The notes beneath the pieces are model-generated. The model was not told where the DNA came from. It did no database searches and worked only from the letters and a program-made list of their open reading frames with translations. A DNA stretch of 64,000 bases from [Empedobacter] haloabium (lineage in GTDB: Bacteria; Pseudomonadota; Gammaproteobacteria; Burkholderiales; Burkholderiaceae_D): NCBI GenBank assembly GCA_008011715.2, contig CP136508.1, forward strand, positions 5,270,001 to 5,334,000. Reading direction: 5' to 3'. Numbering within the stretch: the first letter of the stretch is position 1; every line of letters begins with the position of its first letter. Shown here in pieces: positions 9,023 through 17,694 of this stretch. A program made the translations under genes and the position numbers.

Positions 9023-9200
9023 GATTGCCCCTTCAGTCCGTGCAGTCGGGCCAATGTAGAGCGAGTAGCCACGGGGCAAGTTGCGATGACGCAATAAATC
9101 CGCGCGACTGTTGCGTGGCCCCGTCAGGCGCGCCGACCTTTGCGTCCGCTCAGCGGCGCGCGGCGGCGCCCTTCCTACACTGGCGCTTTTGGGAGCGAAC

Positions 9201-9452
9201 ATGATCGATCTGATGACACCCCTGAGCCGCACCATCGCCACCCGCCGTGCGGACATCCTGGCCGCCGTGCATGGCAAGCCCGGCACCGCGTCGATCGCGG
9301 CGCTGCAGAACGACGAGACCGTGACGACATTGGCGCGCTGCTGCTACGCACTGCTGCCGGGCGTGGTGCGGCTGGCCGTCAAGGAAGACGCGTTCCGGGC
9401 CTTCGTCTTTCAGCACCGCGACCAGCTGCTGGCCCAGCTGGTGCAGGCCTAG
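9201..9452 (+). CDS. Small hypothetical protein (83 residues)
   Basis: Begins MIDLMTPLSRTIATRRADIL after GGGAGCGAAC, a good ribosome site, so the start at 9201 is preferred to the upstream in-frame start at 9111. It looks like a soluble, mostly helical protein with a Cys-Cys pair (LARCCYALLPG) and no signal or membrane segment. I do not recognise the family. It is convergent with, and overlaps by 4 bp, the XapX gene ending at 9449. Codon use resembles its neighbours, which supports a real gene. Confidence 0.6.
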   Translation: MIDLMTPLSRTIATRRADILAAVHGKPGTASIAALQNDETVTTLARCCYALLPGVVRLAVKEDAFRAFVFQHRDQLLAQLVQA

Positions 9453-9601
9453 AACCAGCCGCCGGCGACGTAGCCGGACGTCATGGCGACGACCAGCAGC
9501 GCACCGATGGGTGTGGGCGGCGCGGGCGACGGAATATCGCAGGCGCGGCAGATGGCGCCGATGGCCAGGCCCAGCACGGCGCCGACGACGAGCGCGCTCA
9601 T
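9449..9601 (-). CDS. XapX domain protein (DUF1427 family), 50 residues
   Basis: A tiny membrane protein with two hydrophobic segments (SALVVGAVLGLAIGAICRA and IGALLVVAMTSGYVAGGWF) separated by a CDIPSPAPPTPIG turn, the pattern of XapX-domain proteins. Function is unknown. The start at 9601 overlaps the stop of the upstream gene in an ATGA arrangement, so translation is probably coupled. It is the last gene of a run amidohydrolase - XapX - XapX on the minus strand. It shares the CRxxxIP(S/A)xxPP turn with the upstream paralogue. Confidence 0.75.
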   Translation of the reverse strand: MSALVVGAVLGLAIGAICRACDIPSPAPPTPIGALLVVAMTSGYVAGGWF

Positions 9602-9831
9602 GGTGCCTCCCCCGCCGCGCCATCGAGCGCATGGCCGCCGCAATGCCGGCGGTGGCGCGCGGCCCGACGCGCCACGTAGCGGTCCACCAGCCAGTAGCCG
9701 CTGCTCATCATGAACACCAGCAGCGCGCCGGACAGCACGGGCGGCGATGCGGCCGGGATCTGGAAGCGGCGGCAGGCCAGCCCCACGACGAACGACAGCA
9801 CCAGCCCCGCCAGGATCTTCAGGTAGTTCAT
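9598..9831 (-). CDS. XapX domain protein, second paralogue (77 residues)
   Basis: MNYLKILAGLVLSFVVGLACRRFQIPAASPP followed by LSGALLVFMMSSGYWLVDRYVARRAARHR: two membrane segments, the XapX-like turn, then a basic His/Arg-rich cytoplasmic tail absent from the shorter paralogue. It starts 7 bp after the amidohydrolase stop codon and overlaps the next XapX gene by 4 bp, so the three genes look like one transcription unit. The role is unknown. The context suggests a membrane partner or permeability function linked to the hydrolase. Confidence 0.75.
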   Translation of the reverse strand: MNYLKILAGLVLSFVVGLACRRFQIPAASPPVLSGALLVFMMSSGYWLVDRYVARRAARHRRHCGGHALDGAAGEAP

Positions 9832-9838
9832 CGGGGCC

Positions 9839-11674
9839 TCAGAACGCAAAGCAGCTGCAGCCAAACGCGCCCCAGAAACCGGCGAAGTCCGATACCGGGA
9901 CGGTCGACTTGCGCGCCACGTCGTGCGCATGCGCGTGGACACCGCACGCCCCGGCGCACTGGTGCGCCAGCGCCGGTTGCGGCGCCACCGCGCGGTAATG
10001 TCCCGGCACCTTGGCCACCGGCGACCACTCCGGCAGCACCGGCAAATCCGGCGGACCCAGTTTGGTGAACTCGGCCTGGCCGAACACGATGCGCCCGCCG
10101 ACCACCGTCAGCACGGACTCGATCGACTTGATCGCTTCCTCGTCGACGCGGAAGAAGTCGGCCGACAGCACGGCCAGGTCGGCCAGCATGCCGGCCTGGA
10201 TGCGGCCCTTCTTGCCCTGCTCGTTGGAGAACCAGGCGCTGCCCGCCGTCCACAGTTCAAGGGCCGTCTCGCGCGGCAGCTTGCCGCCCGCGTCGTACAG
10301 GCGCAGCCCGCCAACGGTGCGGCCCGAGACCAGCCAGTACAGCGCCGTCCACGGGTTGTAGCTGGCCACCCGCGTCGCATCCGTGCCCGCGCCCACCGGC
10401 ACGCCCTCGGCCAGCATGCGCTGGATCGGCGGCGTCGCCTTGGCCGCCTCGGCGCCATAGCGCTCGACGAAGTACTCACCCTGGAACGCCATGCGGTGCT
10501 GGATCGCGATGCCGCCGCCCAGTGCCTTGACGCGCTCGATGTTCCTCGGGCTGATCGTCTCGGCATGGTCGAACAGCCAGTGCAGGCCGTCGAAGGGAAT
10601 CTCCCGGTTGACCTTCTCGAACACGTCCAGCATGCGGCCGATCGACTCGTCGTAGGTCGCGTGCAGGCGGAACGGCCAGCGCTGGCTGACGAGATGGCGC
10701 ACCACCTGCTCCAGCTGCCCTTCCATTTCCGGCGGCAGGTCGGGGCGCGGCTCCAGGAAGTCCTCGAAGTCGGCCGCGGAGAACACCAGCATCTCGCCGG
10801 CGCCGTTGTGGCGGTACCAGTCGTTGCCCTGGCCGGGCTTGACGCTGTCGGTCCAGCGCTGGAAGTCCTGCAGCTCCTGGCCCTTGTTCTGCGTGAACAG
10901 GTTGTAGGCGATACGGATCGTCAGCTGGTCCTCACGTGCCAGCTGCTCGACGACCTGGTAATCCTCCGGATAGTTCTGGAAGCCGCCACCGGCGTCGATG
11001 GCGCTGGTCAGGCCCAGGCGGTTCAATTCGCGCATGAAGCGGCGCGTCGAGTTGACCTGGTGCTCCAGCGGCAGCTTCGGGCCCTTGGCCAGCGTGGCAT
11101 ACAGGATCAGCGCGTTCGGGCGCGCGATCAGCATGCCGGTCGGGTTGCCGCTGGCGTCGCGCACGATCTCGCCGCCCGGCGGATTGGGCGTGTCCCTGGT
11201 ATAGCCGACGGCGCGCAGGGCCGCGCGGTTCAGCAGTGCGCGGTCGTACAGGTGCAGCACGAACACCGGCGTACCCGGCGCCGCCGCGTTCAGGTCGTCG
11301 ATGGTCGGCATGCGCCGTTCGGCAAACTGGAACTCGGTCCAGCCGCCGATCACCCTTACCCATTGCGGGCTGGGCGTGCGCAGCGCCTGCTCCTTCAACA
11401 TGCGCAGCGCGTCGGCCAGCGAGGGCACGCCTTCCCAGCGCAGCTCCAGGTTGTAATTCAGGCCGCCGCGGATCAGGTGCAGGTGCGAGTCGTTCAGGCC
11501 GGGGATGACGGTGCGACCGTTCAGGTCGACGACCTGCGCATCGGGCGTGCGGTGACGCATCACGTCGTCGGCATCGCCCACGGCGAGGAATTTGCCGGCG
11601 TCGATGGCGACGGCGCTGGCGACGGGATTGGACTTGTCGCCCGTGTGGAAGCGGCCGTTATGAAGTATCAGCAT
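9839..11674 (-). CDS. YtcJ-like amidohydrolase (Amidohydro_3 family)
   Basis: 611 residues, a metal-dependent hydrolase of the TIM-barrel amidohydrolase superfamily; substrate not known. The N-terminal beta-sandwich segment (MLILHNGRFHTGD) leads to the metal-binding PGLNDSHLHLIRGG. Later metal or catalytic segments include WLFDHAETISPRN and GAGTDATRVASYNPW, and the C-terminal return strand includes GMLADLAVLSADFF. No signal peptide is seen. The last 45 residues form an odd tail rich in Cys and His (HQCAGACGVHAHAHD and GAFGCSCFAF), which is not part of the barrel. It is the first gene of a unit with two XapX genes. Confidence 0.85.
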   Translation of the reverse strand: MLILHNGRFHTGDKSNPVASAVAIDAGKFLAVGDADDVMRHRTPDAQVVDLNGRTVIPGLNDSHLHLIRGGLNYNLELRWEGVPSLADALRMLKEQALRTPSPQWVRVIGGWTEFQFAERRMPTIDDLNAAAPGTPVFVLHLYDRALLNRAALRAVGYTRDTPNPPGGEIVRDASGNPTGMLIARPNALILYATLAKGPKLPLEHQVNSTRRFMRELNRLGLTSAIDAGGGFQNYPEDYQVVEQLAREDQLTIRIAYNLFTQNKGQELQDFQRWTDSVKPGQGNDWYRHNGAGEMLVFSAADFEDFLEPRPDLPPEMEGQLEQVVRHLVSQRWPFRLHATYDESIGRMLDVFEKVNREIPFDGLHWLFDHAETISPRNIERVKALGGGIAIQHRMAFQGEYFVERYGAEAAKATPPIQRMLAEGVPVGAGTDATRVASYNPWTALYWLVSGRTVGGLRLYDAGGKLPRETALELWTAGSAWFSNEQGKKGRIQAGMLADLAVLSADFFRVDEEAIKSIESVLTVVGGRIVFGQAEFTKLGPPDLPVLPEWSPVAKVPGHYRAVAPQPALAHQCAGACGVHAHAHDVARKSTVPVSDFAGFWGAFGCSCFAF

Positions 11675-11763
11675 GGTGTGGACAAGGGAATGGGACGATG
11701 CGGTCGATCATACGCCGGCTGCTGGTGGCGTCATCCCTTGTCCGGGGCCGGGTCCTCTCTGCT

Positions 11764-11790
11764 AAAAGAAAGACCCGCTGGTGGGCGGTT
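11764..11790 (-). terminator. Possible terminator after the MFS gene
   Basis: On the minus strand a short GC-rich hairpin (CCGC..GCGG with an ACC/GGT extension) is followed by TCTTTCTTTT directly after the stop codon of the MFS gene. The stem is short, so confidence is low. Confidence 0.4.
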
Positions 11791-13062
11791 CTACTTCGCC
11801 CGCGCCAGGACCAGCGCCCCAAGGCTCAGCAGCGCCGCGATCGACAGGTAGTAGCCGACATACTGCAGGCCATACTGGTTGGCCAGCATGGTGGCGATGT
11901 AGGGTGCCAGCGAGGCGCCCAGGATGCCGGCCAGGTTGAAGGTCAGCGAGGCGCCCGTGTAACGCACTTCGGCCGGGAACAGCTCGGACAGGATCGTGCC
12001 CAGCGGGCCGTACGTCATGCCCATCAGGGCCAGGCCCAGGCACAGGAACACGGTGACCTGCGTGGTGCTGCCGGAGCCGAACAGCGGCGCCATCGTCAGG
12101 CCGAACAGGGCGATGACGGCCGAGATGGCGATCAGCGTGCGGCGGCGGCCATAGCGGTCGGCCAGCAGGGCTGCCAGCGGGATCGTCAGGCCGAAGAACA
12201 AGACGGCGAACAACTGCAGCACGAGGAAATGTTCGCGCGAGAAGCCCAGCGCGGAGACGCCCCAGTTCAGCGCGAACACCGTCATCAGGTAGAACAGCAC
12301 GAACGTGGCCATCGCCATCAGGGTGCCCAGCACCAGCATGCGGGTGTGGTCGCGCAGTACCGCGAGCACGGGTACCTTCACGCGCTCGCCCTTGTCCAGC
12401 ACCTTCTGGAAGTCCGGCGTCTCGGTGATCTTGAGCCGCACGTACAGGCCGACCAGCACCAGCAGGGCGCTGGACAGGAACGGGATGCGCCAGCCGAAGC
12501 TGAAGAACTGTGTGTCCGTCAGCACTTCCGAGAGCAGCAGGAAGATGCCGCCCGACAGGAAGAAGCCGATCGGCGCGCCCAGTTGCGGGAACATGCCGTA
12601 CCAGGCGCGCTTGCCAGGCGGTGCGTTCTCGGTGGCCAGCAACACGGCGCCGCCCCACTCGCCGCCCAGGCCCAGGCCCTGGCCGAACCGGCACAGCGCC
12701 AGCAGCAGTGGCGCCCACGCGCCGATCGACGCATAGGTCGGCAGCATGCCGATGACGACGGTGGACAGGCCCATCGTCAGCAGCGCCGCCACGAGCGTGG
12801 CCTTGCGGCCGATGCGGTCGCCGAAGTGGCCGAACACGGCCGAGCCGACGGGACGTGCGAAAAAGGCGATGGCAAAGGTGGCCAGCGACTGCAAGGTCGC
12901 GGCGGCGGCGTCGCCGGCGGGGAAGAACAGCTTGGGGAAGACGAGGACCGCAGCCGTCGCGTAGATGTAGAAATCGAAGAATTCGATGGTGGTGCCGATC
13001 AGGCTGGCGAAGAGCACGGTGCCAGCCTTGTTGGGCGTGGCACCGGGACGGGATTGATGCAT
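11791..13062 (-). CDS. MFS transporter, metabolite:H+ symporter (MHS) family
   Basis: 423 residues, about twelve membrane segments. The start at 13062 (MHQSRPGATPNKAGTVLFAS) is preferred over an upstream in-frame start that would run into the thioredoxin-like gene. MHS hallmarks are GTTIEFFDFYIYATAAVLVF in the first segment, the loop FGHFGDRIGRKATLV and GLGLGGEWGGAVLL, as in ShiA, ProP and KgtP. These import organic acids or osmolytes with protons. It follows the thioredoxin-like gene by 38 bp. Proximity to the pectin locus makes a sugar-acid substrate conceivable, but nothing in the sequence shows it. Confidence 0.88.
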   Translation of the reverse strand: MHQSRPGATPNKAGTVLFASLIGTTIEFFDFYIYATAAVLVFPKLFFPAGDAAAATLQSLATFAIAFFARPVGSAVFGHFGDRIGRKATLVAALLTMGLSTVVIGMLPTYASIGAWAPLLLALCRFGQGLGLGGEWGGAVLLATENAPPGKRAWYGMFPQLGAPIGFFLSGGIFLLLSEVLTDTQFFSFGWRIPFLSSALLVLVGLYVRLKITETPDFQKVLDKGERVKVPVLAVLRDHTRMLVLGTLMAMATFVLFYLMTVFALNWGVSALGFSREHFLVLQLFAVLFFGLTIPLAALLADRYGRRRTLIAISAVIALFGLTMAPLFGSGSTTQVTVFLCLGLALMGMTYGPLGTILSELFPAEVRYTGASLTFNLAGILGASLAPYIATMLANQYGLQYVGYYLSIAALLSLGALVLARAK

Positions 13063-13100
13063 GCAGACTCCGGACGAACGTTGAACGTGTTGGTGTGCCT

Positions 13101-13427
13101 TCAGCCGGATGTGGCGATCTGGGCAAACGCGTCGCGGATCTCGCTGGCGTCGGCGGGGCGTACGACCCGCGCCACTTCCTTCCCGTCTTGCAGGAAGATC
13201 ATGGTCGGCCACAGTTTGACACGGAAGGAACGGCCCAGCAAGCGACCCGGCCCATCCTCCACCTTGAAGTGGCGGATGCCGGCGTAGTCGCCGTAGGCCT
13301 CGGCCAGCAGCGGCTGCGCGGCGCGGCAGTGGCCGCACCAGTTGGTGCCGAATTCCAGCAGTGCCGGGCCACTCAGCGCGTCGATCTCGGCGCGCGTGGG
13401 CGCCGCTTCCGTATAAGTATGTTCCAT
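13101..13427 (-). CDS. Thioredoxin family protein
   Basis: 108 residues with active site GTNWCGHCRAAQPLL (CGHC) and the cis-Pro block KLWPTMIFLQDGKEVARVV. It has no signal peptide, so it is likely cytoplasmic. The CGHC motif is more oxidising than the usual CGPC. The start MEHTYTEAAPTRAEID at 13427 has AAGGAG seven bases upstream (CAAGGAGCGCACC) and is preferred to an upstream in-frame Met at 13466. It sits between the GH28 gene and the MFS gene on the same strand; a link to either is not evident. Confidence 0.88.
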   Translation of the reverse strand: MEHTYTEAAPTRAEIDALSGPALLEFGTNWCGHCRAAQPLLAEAYGDYAGIRHFKVEDGPGRLLGRSFRVKLWPTMIFLQDGKEVARVVRPADASEIRDAFAQIATSG

Positions 13428-13497
13428 GGTGCGCTCCTTGATTGCGTGATGACGGAACATTATCACGGCCCCGGCAAAAAAGAGCGCACGGGCTTCG

Positions 13498-15354
13498 CTA
13501 GGCCGACAAGGTAGTGCTGATCTCCTTGCCCGCCACCTTCACGCGCGCCAACTGCAGGCCCTTGACGTTGTACAGGTACCAGGGCTGTTCGCGGTTGACC
13601 GGCGTGCCGAAGTCGCAATCGCTGATCACAACATTCGTGACGGGCACCACGGCCGGCATCGGCTGCGGGCCGTTGTAGTCGGAGGCGACCGGGCCGAGGA
13701 TGACGATGGCCTGGTAGCACGAGGCCAGCTCGCCCTTCTTCGTCTTGACGTTGCCCACGGTGACGTTGGAGATCTGGATGTTGTCGACGACGGGCGGTCG
13801 CAGTCGCACCGTATCGGCCGTGGGCGTGTAATCGCAGTCGAACGTGACGACGGCGCCGGCGGCGGTGGCCACCGTCTTCGACGCGATCGGGGAGCCGGGC
13901 AGTGAGGCATAGAACGAGGGACTGGTCTGCACGCCGTTCGGGATCTTCACGTTGCGCACGTAGAAATTGCGCAGGTAGCCGCCGCGGTTCAAATTGGTCT
14001 TCAGCCGGATCGCCGTGTTGAGCGGATTGGTGGCCCAGTGCGTGTTCTCGAACACCAGGTTCTGCGCATACACGTTCTGGATGCCGCCCGCCATCTCGCT
14101 GCCCAGGGTGACGGCGCCATGGCCGCTGTGCATCACACAGTTCTGGATGACGATGTTCTGCGACGGTCCGTACTGCGTGTCGCGGTTCTTGCCGGCCTTG
14201 ATGGCGATGCAGTCGTCGCCGGCGTCGAACGTGCAGCCTTCCACCAGCACCATGTCGCATGCCTCGGGATCGAAGCCGTCGCTGTTCGGGCCATGGCTTT
14301 CCGCGTGCACGTTGCGGATGACGAGATTGCGGCAATGGACCGGGTGGTGCTGCCAGAACGGCGTGTGGACCACGTGGTAGCCCTGCAGCAGCACATTGGT
14401 GCAGCCGATCAGGTGCACCATCGACGGACGCAGATAGTGCCCCAGGCCGAATACCCGCCTGGCCAGCGGCACGCCGGCCTCCGACAGTGCCGGCAGGTAC
14501 TGCTCGTCGGCGCGCCATTTGTCGCCCTCGCCCTGGATCAGCAGGCGCTCGGCTTCCGTCAGGTGCGGCGCCACCTCGCGCAGCGACGCCGGATTGGCGG
14601 GATTGGCGATACGCTGGTTGATCTTGCCCGGCCCGTCGCCCGGCGTATTGGCCTGCGAGACGGGGTTGATGGTGCGGTTCTTGCCCTTCCACGTCCACCA
14701 GCAGTCGTTGCCGCCCGCGAACGGCACGCCGCCCTGGCCGTTCAGCACACTGGTCCAGTCTTCGCCGGTCAGGGCGATATTGTCCTGGCCGTAGGCATAG
14801 ATCATCGACGCGAAGTTCAGGCAATCGTTGCTCTGCCAGCGCGTGATCACGAGCTTGCCGTTGGCGCCGCAATCGAAGTCGCCGTACTTCGCGTAGTCGC
14901 GTGGGTCGTTGCTGAAGTAGACGTGCGCGCCCTTCTTCAGGTGCACGTGCACGTTCGACAGCAGCACGATCGGGCCGGCCACGTACCAGTTCCCGGCCGG
15001 GATCACGACGCGGCCGCCGCCGGCCTTGTGGCAGGCCGCGATGGCCGCCTTGATGGCCGCGTAGCAGTCGTGCGCGCCCGGGGCCTGCGTATCGACCATG
15101 GCCTGGTCGTCATGCGAGACCCAGGCCTTGACCTTGGCCAACGCGCACGGCGCCGCGCCGAATTCGGTAATGAGGAAGTCCTGGTCGCGGAACCTGAGCG
15201 GCTGCGACAGGCGATCCGCGATCTCCTTGGCACGCGCCCACGGGTCCTCGGCAATGGCGGCGCGGACGCCGTTCGCCGCGCCCGCGGCGGCCAGGCCGGT
15301 GGCCGATACCGCCTTCATCATCGTGCGGCGCTGCTGGTTGATGGTGCTGCTCAT
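13498..15354 (-). CDS. Glycoside hydrolase family 28 (polygalacturonase-like)
   Basis: 618 residues. It should hydrolyse alpha-1,4-galacturonic linkages of pectin outside the cytoplasm. The N-terminus has a twin-arginine-type signal (QQRRTMMKAVSATGLAAAG). The beta-helix catalytic set of GH28 is visible: GPNSDGFDPEACDMV (the usual NTD appears as NSD), DAGDDCIAIKAGKNRD (paired Asp), SGHGAVTLGSEMAGG (His) and AIRLKTNLNRGG (the RIK-like site). It is longer than plain polygalacturonases (about 450) owing to inserts before the helix. The start at 15354 is chosen at MSSTINQQRRT over a slightly earlier Met. It follows the pectinesterase gene by 10 bp, same strand. Confidence 0.92.
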   Translation of the reverse strand: MSSTINQQRRTMMKAVSATGLAAAGAANGVRAAIAEDPWARAKEIADRLSQPLRFRDQDFLITEFGAAPCALAKVKAWVSHDDQAMVDTQAPGAHDCYAAIKAAIAACHKAGGGRVVIPAGNWYVAGPIVLLSNVHVHLKKGAHVYFSNDPRDYAKYGDFDCGANGKLVITRWQSNDCLNFASMIYAYGQDNIALTGEDWTSVLNGQGGVPFAGGNDCWWTWKGKNRTINPVSQANTPGDGPGKINQRIANPANPASLREVAPHLTEAERLLIQGEGDKWRADEQYLPALSEAGVPLARRVFGLGHYLRPSMVHLIGCTNVLLQGYHVVHTPFWQHHPVHCRNLVIRNVHAESHGPNSDGFDPEACDMVLVEGCTFDAGDDCIAIKAGKNRDTQYGPSQNIVIQNCVMHSGHGAVTLGSEMAGGIQNVYAQNLVFENTHWATNPLNTAIRLKTNLNRGGYLRNFYVRNVKIPNGVQTSPSFYASLPGSPIASKTVATAAGAVVTFDCDYTPTADTVRLRPPVVDNIQISNVTVGNVKTKKGELASCYQAIVILGPVASDYNGPQPMPAVVPVTNVVISDCDFGTPVNREQPWYLYNVKGLQLARVKVAGKEISTTLSA

Positions 15355-15364
15355 CGTGTGGTCC

Positions 15365-16828
15365 TTATTCGTCTGCATTGTTGAATTCCGCCAGGTAGAT
15401 GTCGGCCGGTGCCGGCGCCGCGCCGTAGCCGAGGTCCCGCACCGGATCGATGCCGGCCCGGCGCAGGTTGCTCCAGAAATCGTCCGACGTGAATTGGGCC
15501 GGCCGGTACGCCAGCGTGCCGGGACGGTTCCAGTCGGACCACGGCCTGGCGCGGTCGATGTGGCGGCCGATCGTCGAGTTCACGACCAGCATCTTGCCCA
15601 CCGTCTCGAGCACCGTCGGCGTGATGGTGCCATGCGGCTTGCGGTACACGCTCTCGCCGCCCAGCACGCAGCGGTAGCCTTCCACCGCCACCGGCGCGTA
15701 GGGCGAACAGCGCGAGTTGTGGAACCACTGGCGCGCCAGGTAGAACTTGCCGGCCAGCGCATTGGGCGAGCCGTCATGGGTGAAGTGCACCGTGTCGAAC
15801 ACGAAACCGAATTTCGTCTTCCAGTTGGTATTGGGCGCGCCCACGTACGACATGCTGCGATCGCCCAGCGAGCGCACCTCGCTGCGGTAGAAGTAGGCCG
15901 TGGTATCGCCGAAGATGAAGTCGACGTCGCCCTCGATGTAGGAGCGGTGGAAGAAGCTGCGTGCCGTCACGCGCGTCTCCGCCGACTTCAGGTACAGCGT
16001 GTCCTGGAAGCCGATCAGGCGCACGTTCTCGAACTGCGCCTTGTCCGCGCCTTCCACCGTCAGCGCCACCGCCTGATGGTGCACGCGGTTGATCTGCGCA
16101 TCCGGCGCGTTGCTGCCGCAGGCGCGTTCGCCACACTCTTCACGCGCGTTGCCGGTGGCCTTGTTGTACGAGTTCTCGAACGTCAGGTTGCGGGCCTGGA
16201 AGCCGTGATTGCGTACCCATACCGTCATCGAGCCGCTGGTCGAGATATTGCCGCTGCGCTCGCGCACCAGTGCGTGCATGGCCTGGATCGACGGGTCGGC
16301 GGCCGCAAACTGCGGGCCGTACTGCCTGGCGTAGTCGGCCGGCGCCACGGCGGCGTCCAGGCCGGCCGTGATGACGGTGTCCGCCGCGCTCCTGCCCTCG
16401 CCGTACAGCGTGATCGGGCGGCTGGAGGCTGGCACGTACACCAGCTCGCGGTAGGTGCCCGGCTTGACGAGGATGTAGACACGCCCGCTGGCGCCAGCGC
16501 CATCCGCGACGGCGCGGCTGACCGCCGCCTGCACGCTGGTGAACGTACGGTGACCATCGGCGCGGCCGGCGACATCGACGACATAGTCGGCCTGGAACGC
16601 CGCGCCCTGCGCCAGCGGATCGGCCAGCGGGTCCCACGGGTCTGTGACCTCACTGCCGGCCCGGCCCGTGGTTTTCAGCACTTCGGCGATCGAGATCTTC
16701 TTGCCGATGGCCGCCGGCAGTTGCGGCCGTGCGACGGCTGCCGTGCCAGCGACCGGCGCCCGCGTTGCCGGCGCCTGGCATCCGGTCATCAAGAGCGCCA
16801 CCGCGGCGAAGGTCAGGCCGAGCTTCAC
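15365..16828 (-). CDS. Pectin methylesterase lipoprotein (CE8)
   Basis: 487 residues. It demethylates homogalacturonan, preparing it for GH28. The start is a GTG at 16828 with AGGAGG close upstream. It overlaps the preceding stop in a GTGA arrangement, and it begins a lipoprotein signal (VALLMTGC lipobox), so the enzyme is probably membrane-anchored. CE8 motifs are GEGRSAADTVIT, the QAVALTVEGADKAQF block, IGFQDTLYLKS (first catalytic Asp), GDVDFIFGDTTAYF (second Asp) and YLARQW (Arg). It is longer than the usual 300-350 because of an N-terminal region of about 100 residues. The frame continues upstream into the neighbouring gene, but not with plausible sequence. Confidence 0.92.
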   Translation of the reverse strand: MKLGLTFAAVALLMTGCQAPATRAPVAGTAAVARPQLPAAIGKKISIAEVLKTTGRAGSEVTDPWDPLADPLAQGAAFQADYVVDVAGRADGHRTFTSVQAAVSRAVADGAGASGRVYILVKPGTYRELVYVPASSRPITLYGEGRSAADTVITAGLDAAVAPADYARQYGPQFAAADPSIQAMHALVRERSGNISTSGSMTVWVRNHGFQARNLTFENSYNKATGNAREECGERACGSNAPDAQINRVHHQAVALTVEGADKAQFENVRLIGFQDTLYLKSAETRVTARSFFHRSYIEGDVDFIFGDTTAYFYRSEVRSLGDRSMSYVGAPNTNWKTKFGFVFDTVHFTHDGSPNALAGKFYLARQWFHNSRCSPYAPVAVEGYRCVLGGESVYRKPHGTITPTVLETVGKMLVVNSTIGRHIDRARPWSDWNRPGTLAYRPAQFTSDDFWSNLRRAGIDPVRDLGYGAAPAPADIYLAEFNNADE

Positions 16829-17613
16829 TGCCCCTCCTCCGGCCGGAACTCCGCCGCGAGCGCCGGGATGGCGGCCTTGATCTCGCGCTCGACCATGCGA
16901 GCGAAATAGGCCGCGCCTTTCGCCCCCACGTGCGTGTAATCGAAAGCGCTCTTGGCGGCGCCCTGCGGCTCCACCGTGGCGGCGCTGCCGGCCACCGGTG
17001 CCGGCGCGGCCGGCGGCTTCGGCGCCACTGCCAGCGTGTCCGCCTCGTCCGGCCCCATTGCCTGCACTGCGGCGACACTGTCGGCGTTCAGGTCCAGCAG
17101 CGCGACCTGTTTCGTCGCCGCGGTGGTGCGGATCACGTCCGCCCACGGCTGCAAGGTGTTCTCCAGCTTGCCGTCCTTGAAGCTGCGCCGCGTCAGCGGC
17201 GTGACCAGCACCGGCACGCCGCCCAGCGCCTTGACCTCGTCCACGTAGCGCGCCATGTTGACGGGGAATTCCGTCTTCAGGTCGGTCGAGCGGCCCGGCT
17301 TGCCCGGCTGGTCGTTGTGACCGAACTGGATCAATACATAGGTGGCGCGGTACGCGCTGCTGCCCTTCAGCAGGCCCAGTACCTCGTCCCAGCGGCCCTC
17401 GGCCCGGAAGCTGCCGGAGCTGCGGCCGCCCTTGGCCAGGTTGAGGCACGTATCGGCCCGGATCACGCGGGCGCAGAACGCGTCGCCATAACCGCTGGCG
17501 GTGGCCATCGTGGAGTCGCCCACCAGGATGAAACGAACGGGCTTCGTGTCGGCCGCGCCGGCGCTGCCGGCGGCCAGCGCGATGCATGCGGCGGCAAGGA
17601 ATTTGACGGTCAT
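16825..17613 (-). CDS. SGNH hydrolase, rhamnogalacturonan acetylesterase-like (CE12)
   Basis: 262 residues with a Sec signal (FLAAACIALAAGSAGA). It probably removes acetyl groups from pectin side regions. SGNH blocks: FILVGDSTMATASGYGDAF (catalytic Ser), NLAKGGRSSGSF (Gly), LIQFGHNDQPGKPGRSTD (Asn), and DYTHVGAKGAAYFA near the end (Asp and His). An Ala/Pro-rich insert lies before the last block. The ATG at 17613 has GGAGG upstream (GGAGGACACC) and is chosen over an earlier in-frame Met. It is the second gene after the TonB receptor and is translationally coupled to the pectinesterase. Confidence 0.9.
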   Translation of the reverse strand: MTVKFLAAACIALAAGSAGAADTKPVRFILVGDSTMATASGYGDAFCARVIRADTCLNLAKGGRSSGSFRAEGRWDEVLGLLKGSSAYRATYVLIQFGHNDQPGKPGRSTDLKTEFPVNMARYVDEVKALGGVPVLVTPLTRRSFKDGKLENTLQPWADVIRTTAATKQVALLDLNADSVAAVQAMGPDEADTLAVAPKPPAAPAPVAGSAATVEPQGAAKSAFDYTHVGAKGAAYFARMVEREIKAAIPALAAEFRPEEGQ

Positions 17614-17694
17614 GGTGTCCTCCAAAAGAAAATGCGGCGCCCGCTGCGGTAGAGGCAGGCCGGCGCCGCGCGTCACATCAGGTGCGCAATCCGA

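Noticed and set aside
13428..13497. Terminator between GH28 and the thioredoxin gene
   Set aside because: On the minus strand a CTTTTTT run follows only a 4-bp stem (AGCG/CGCT), too weak to call.
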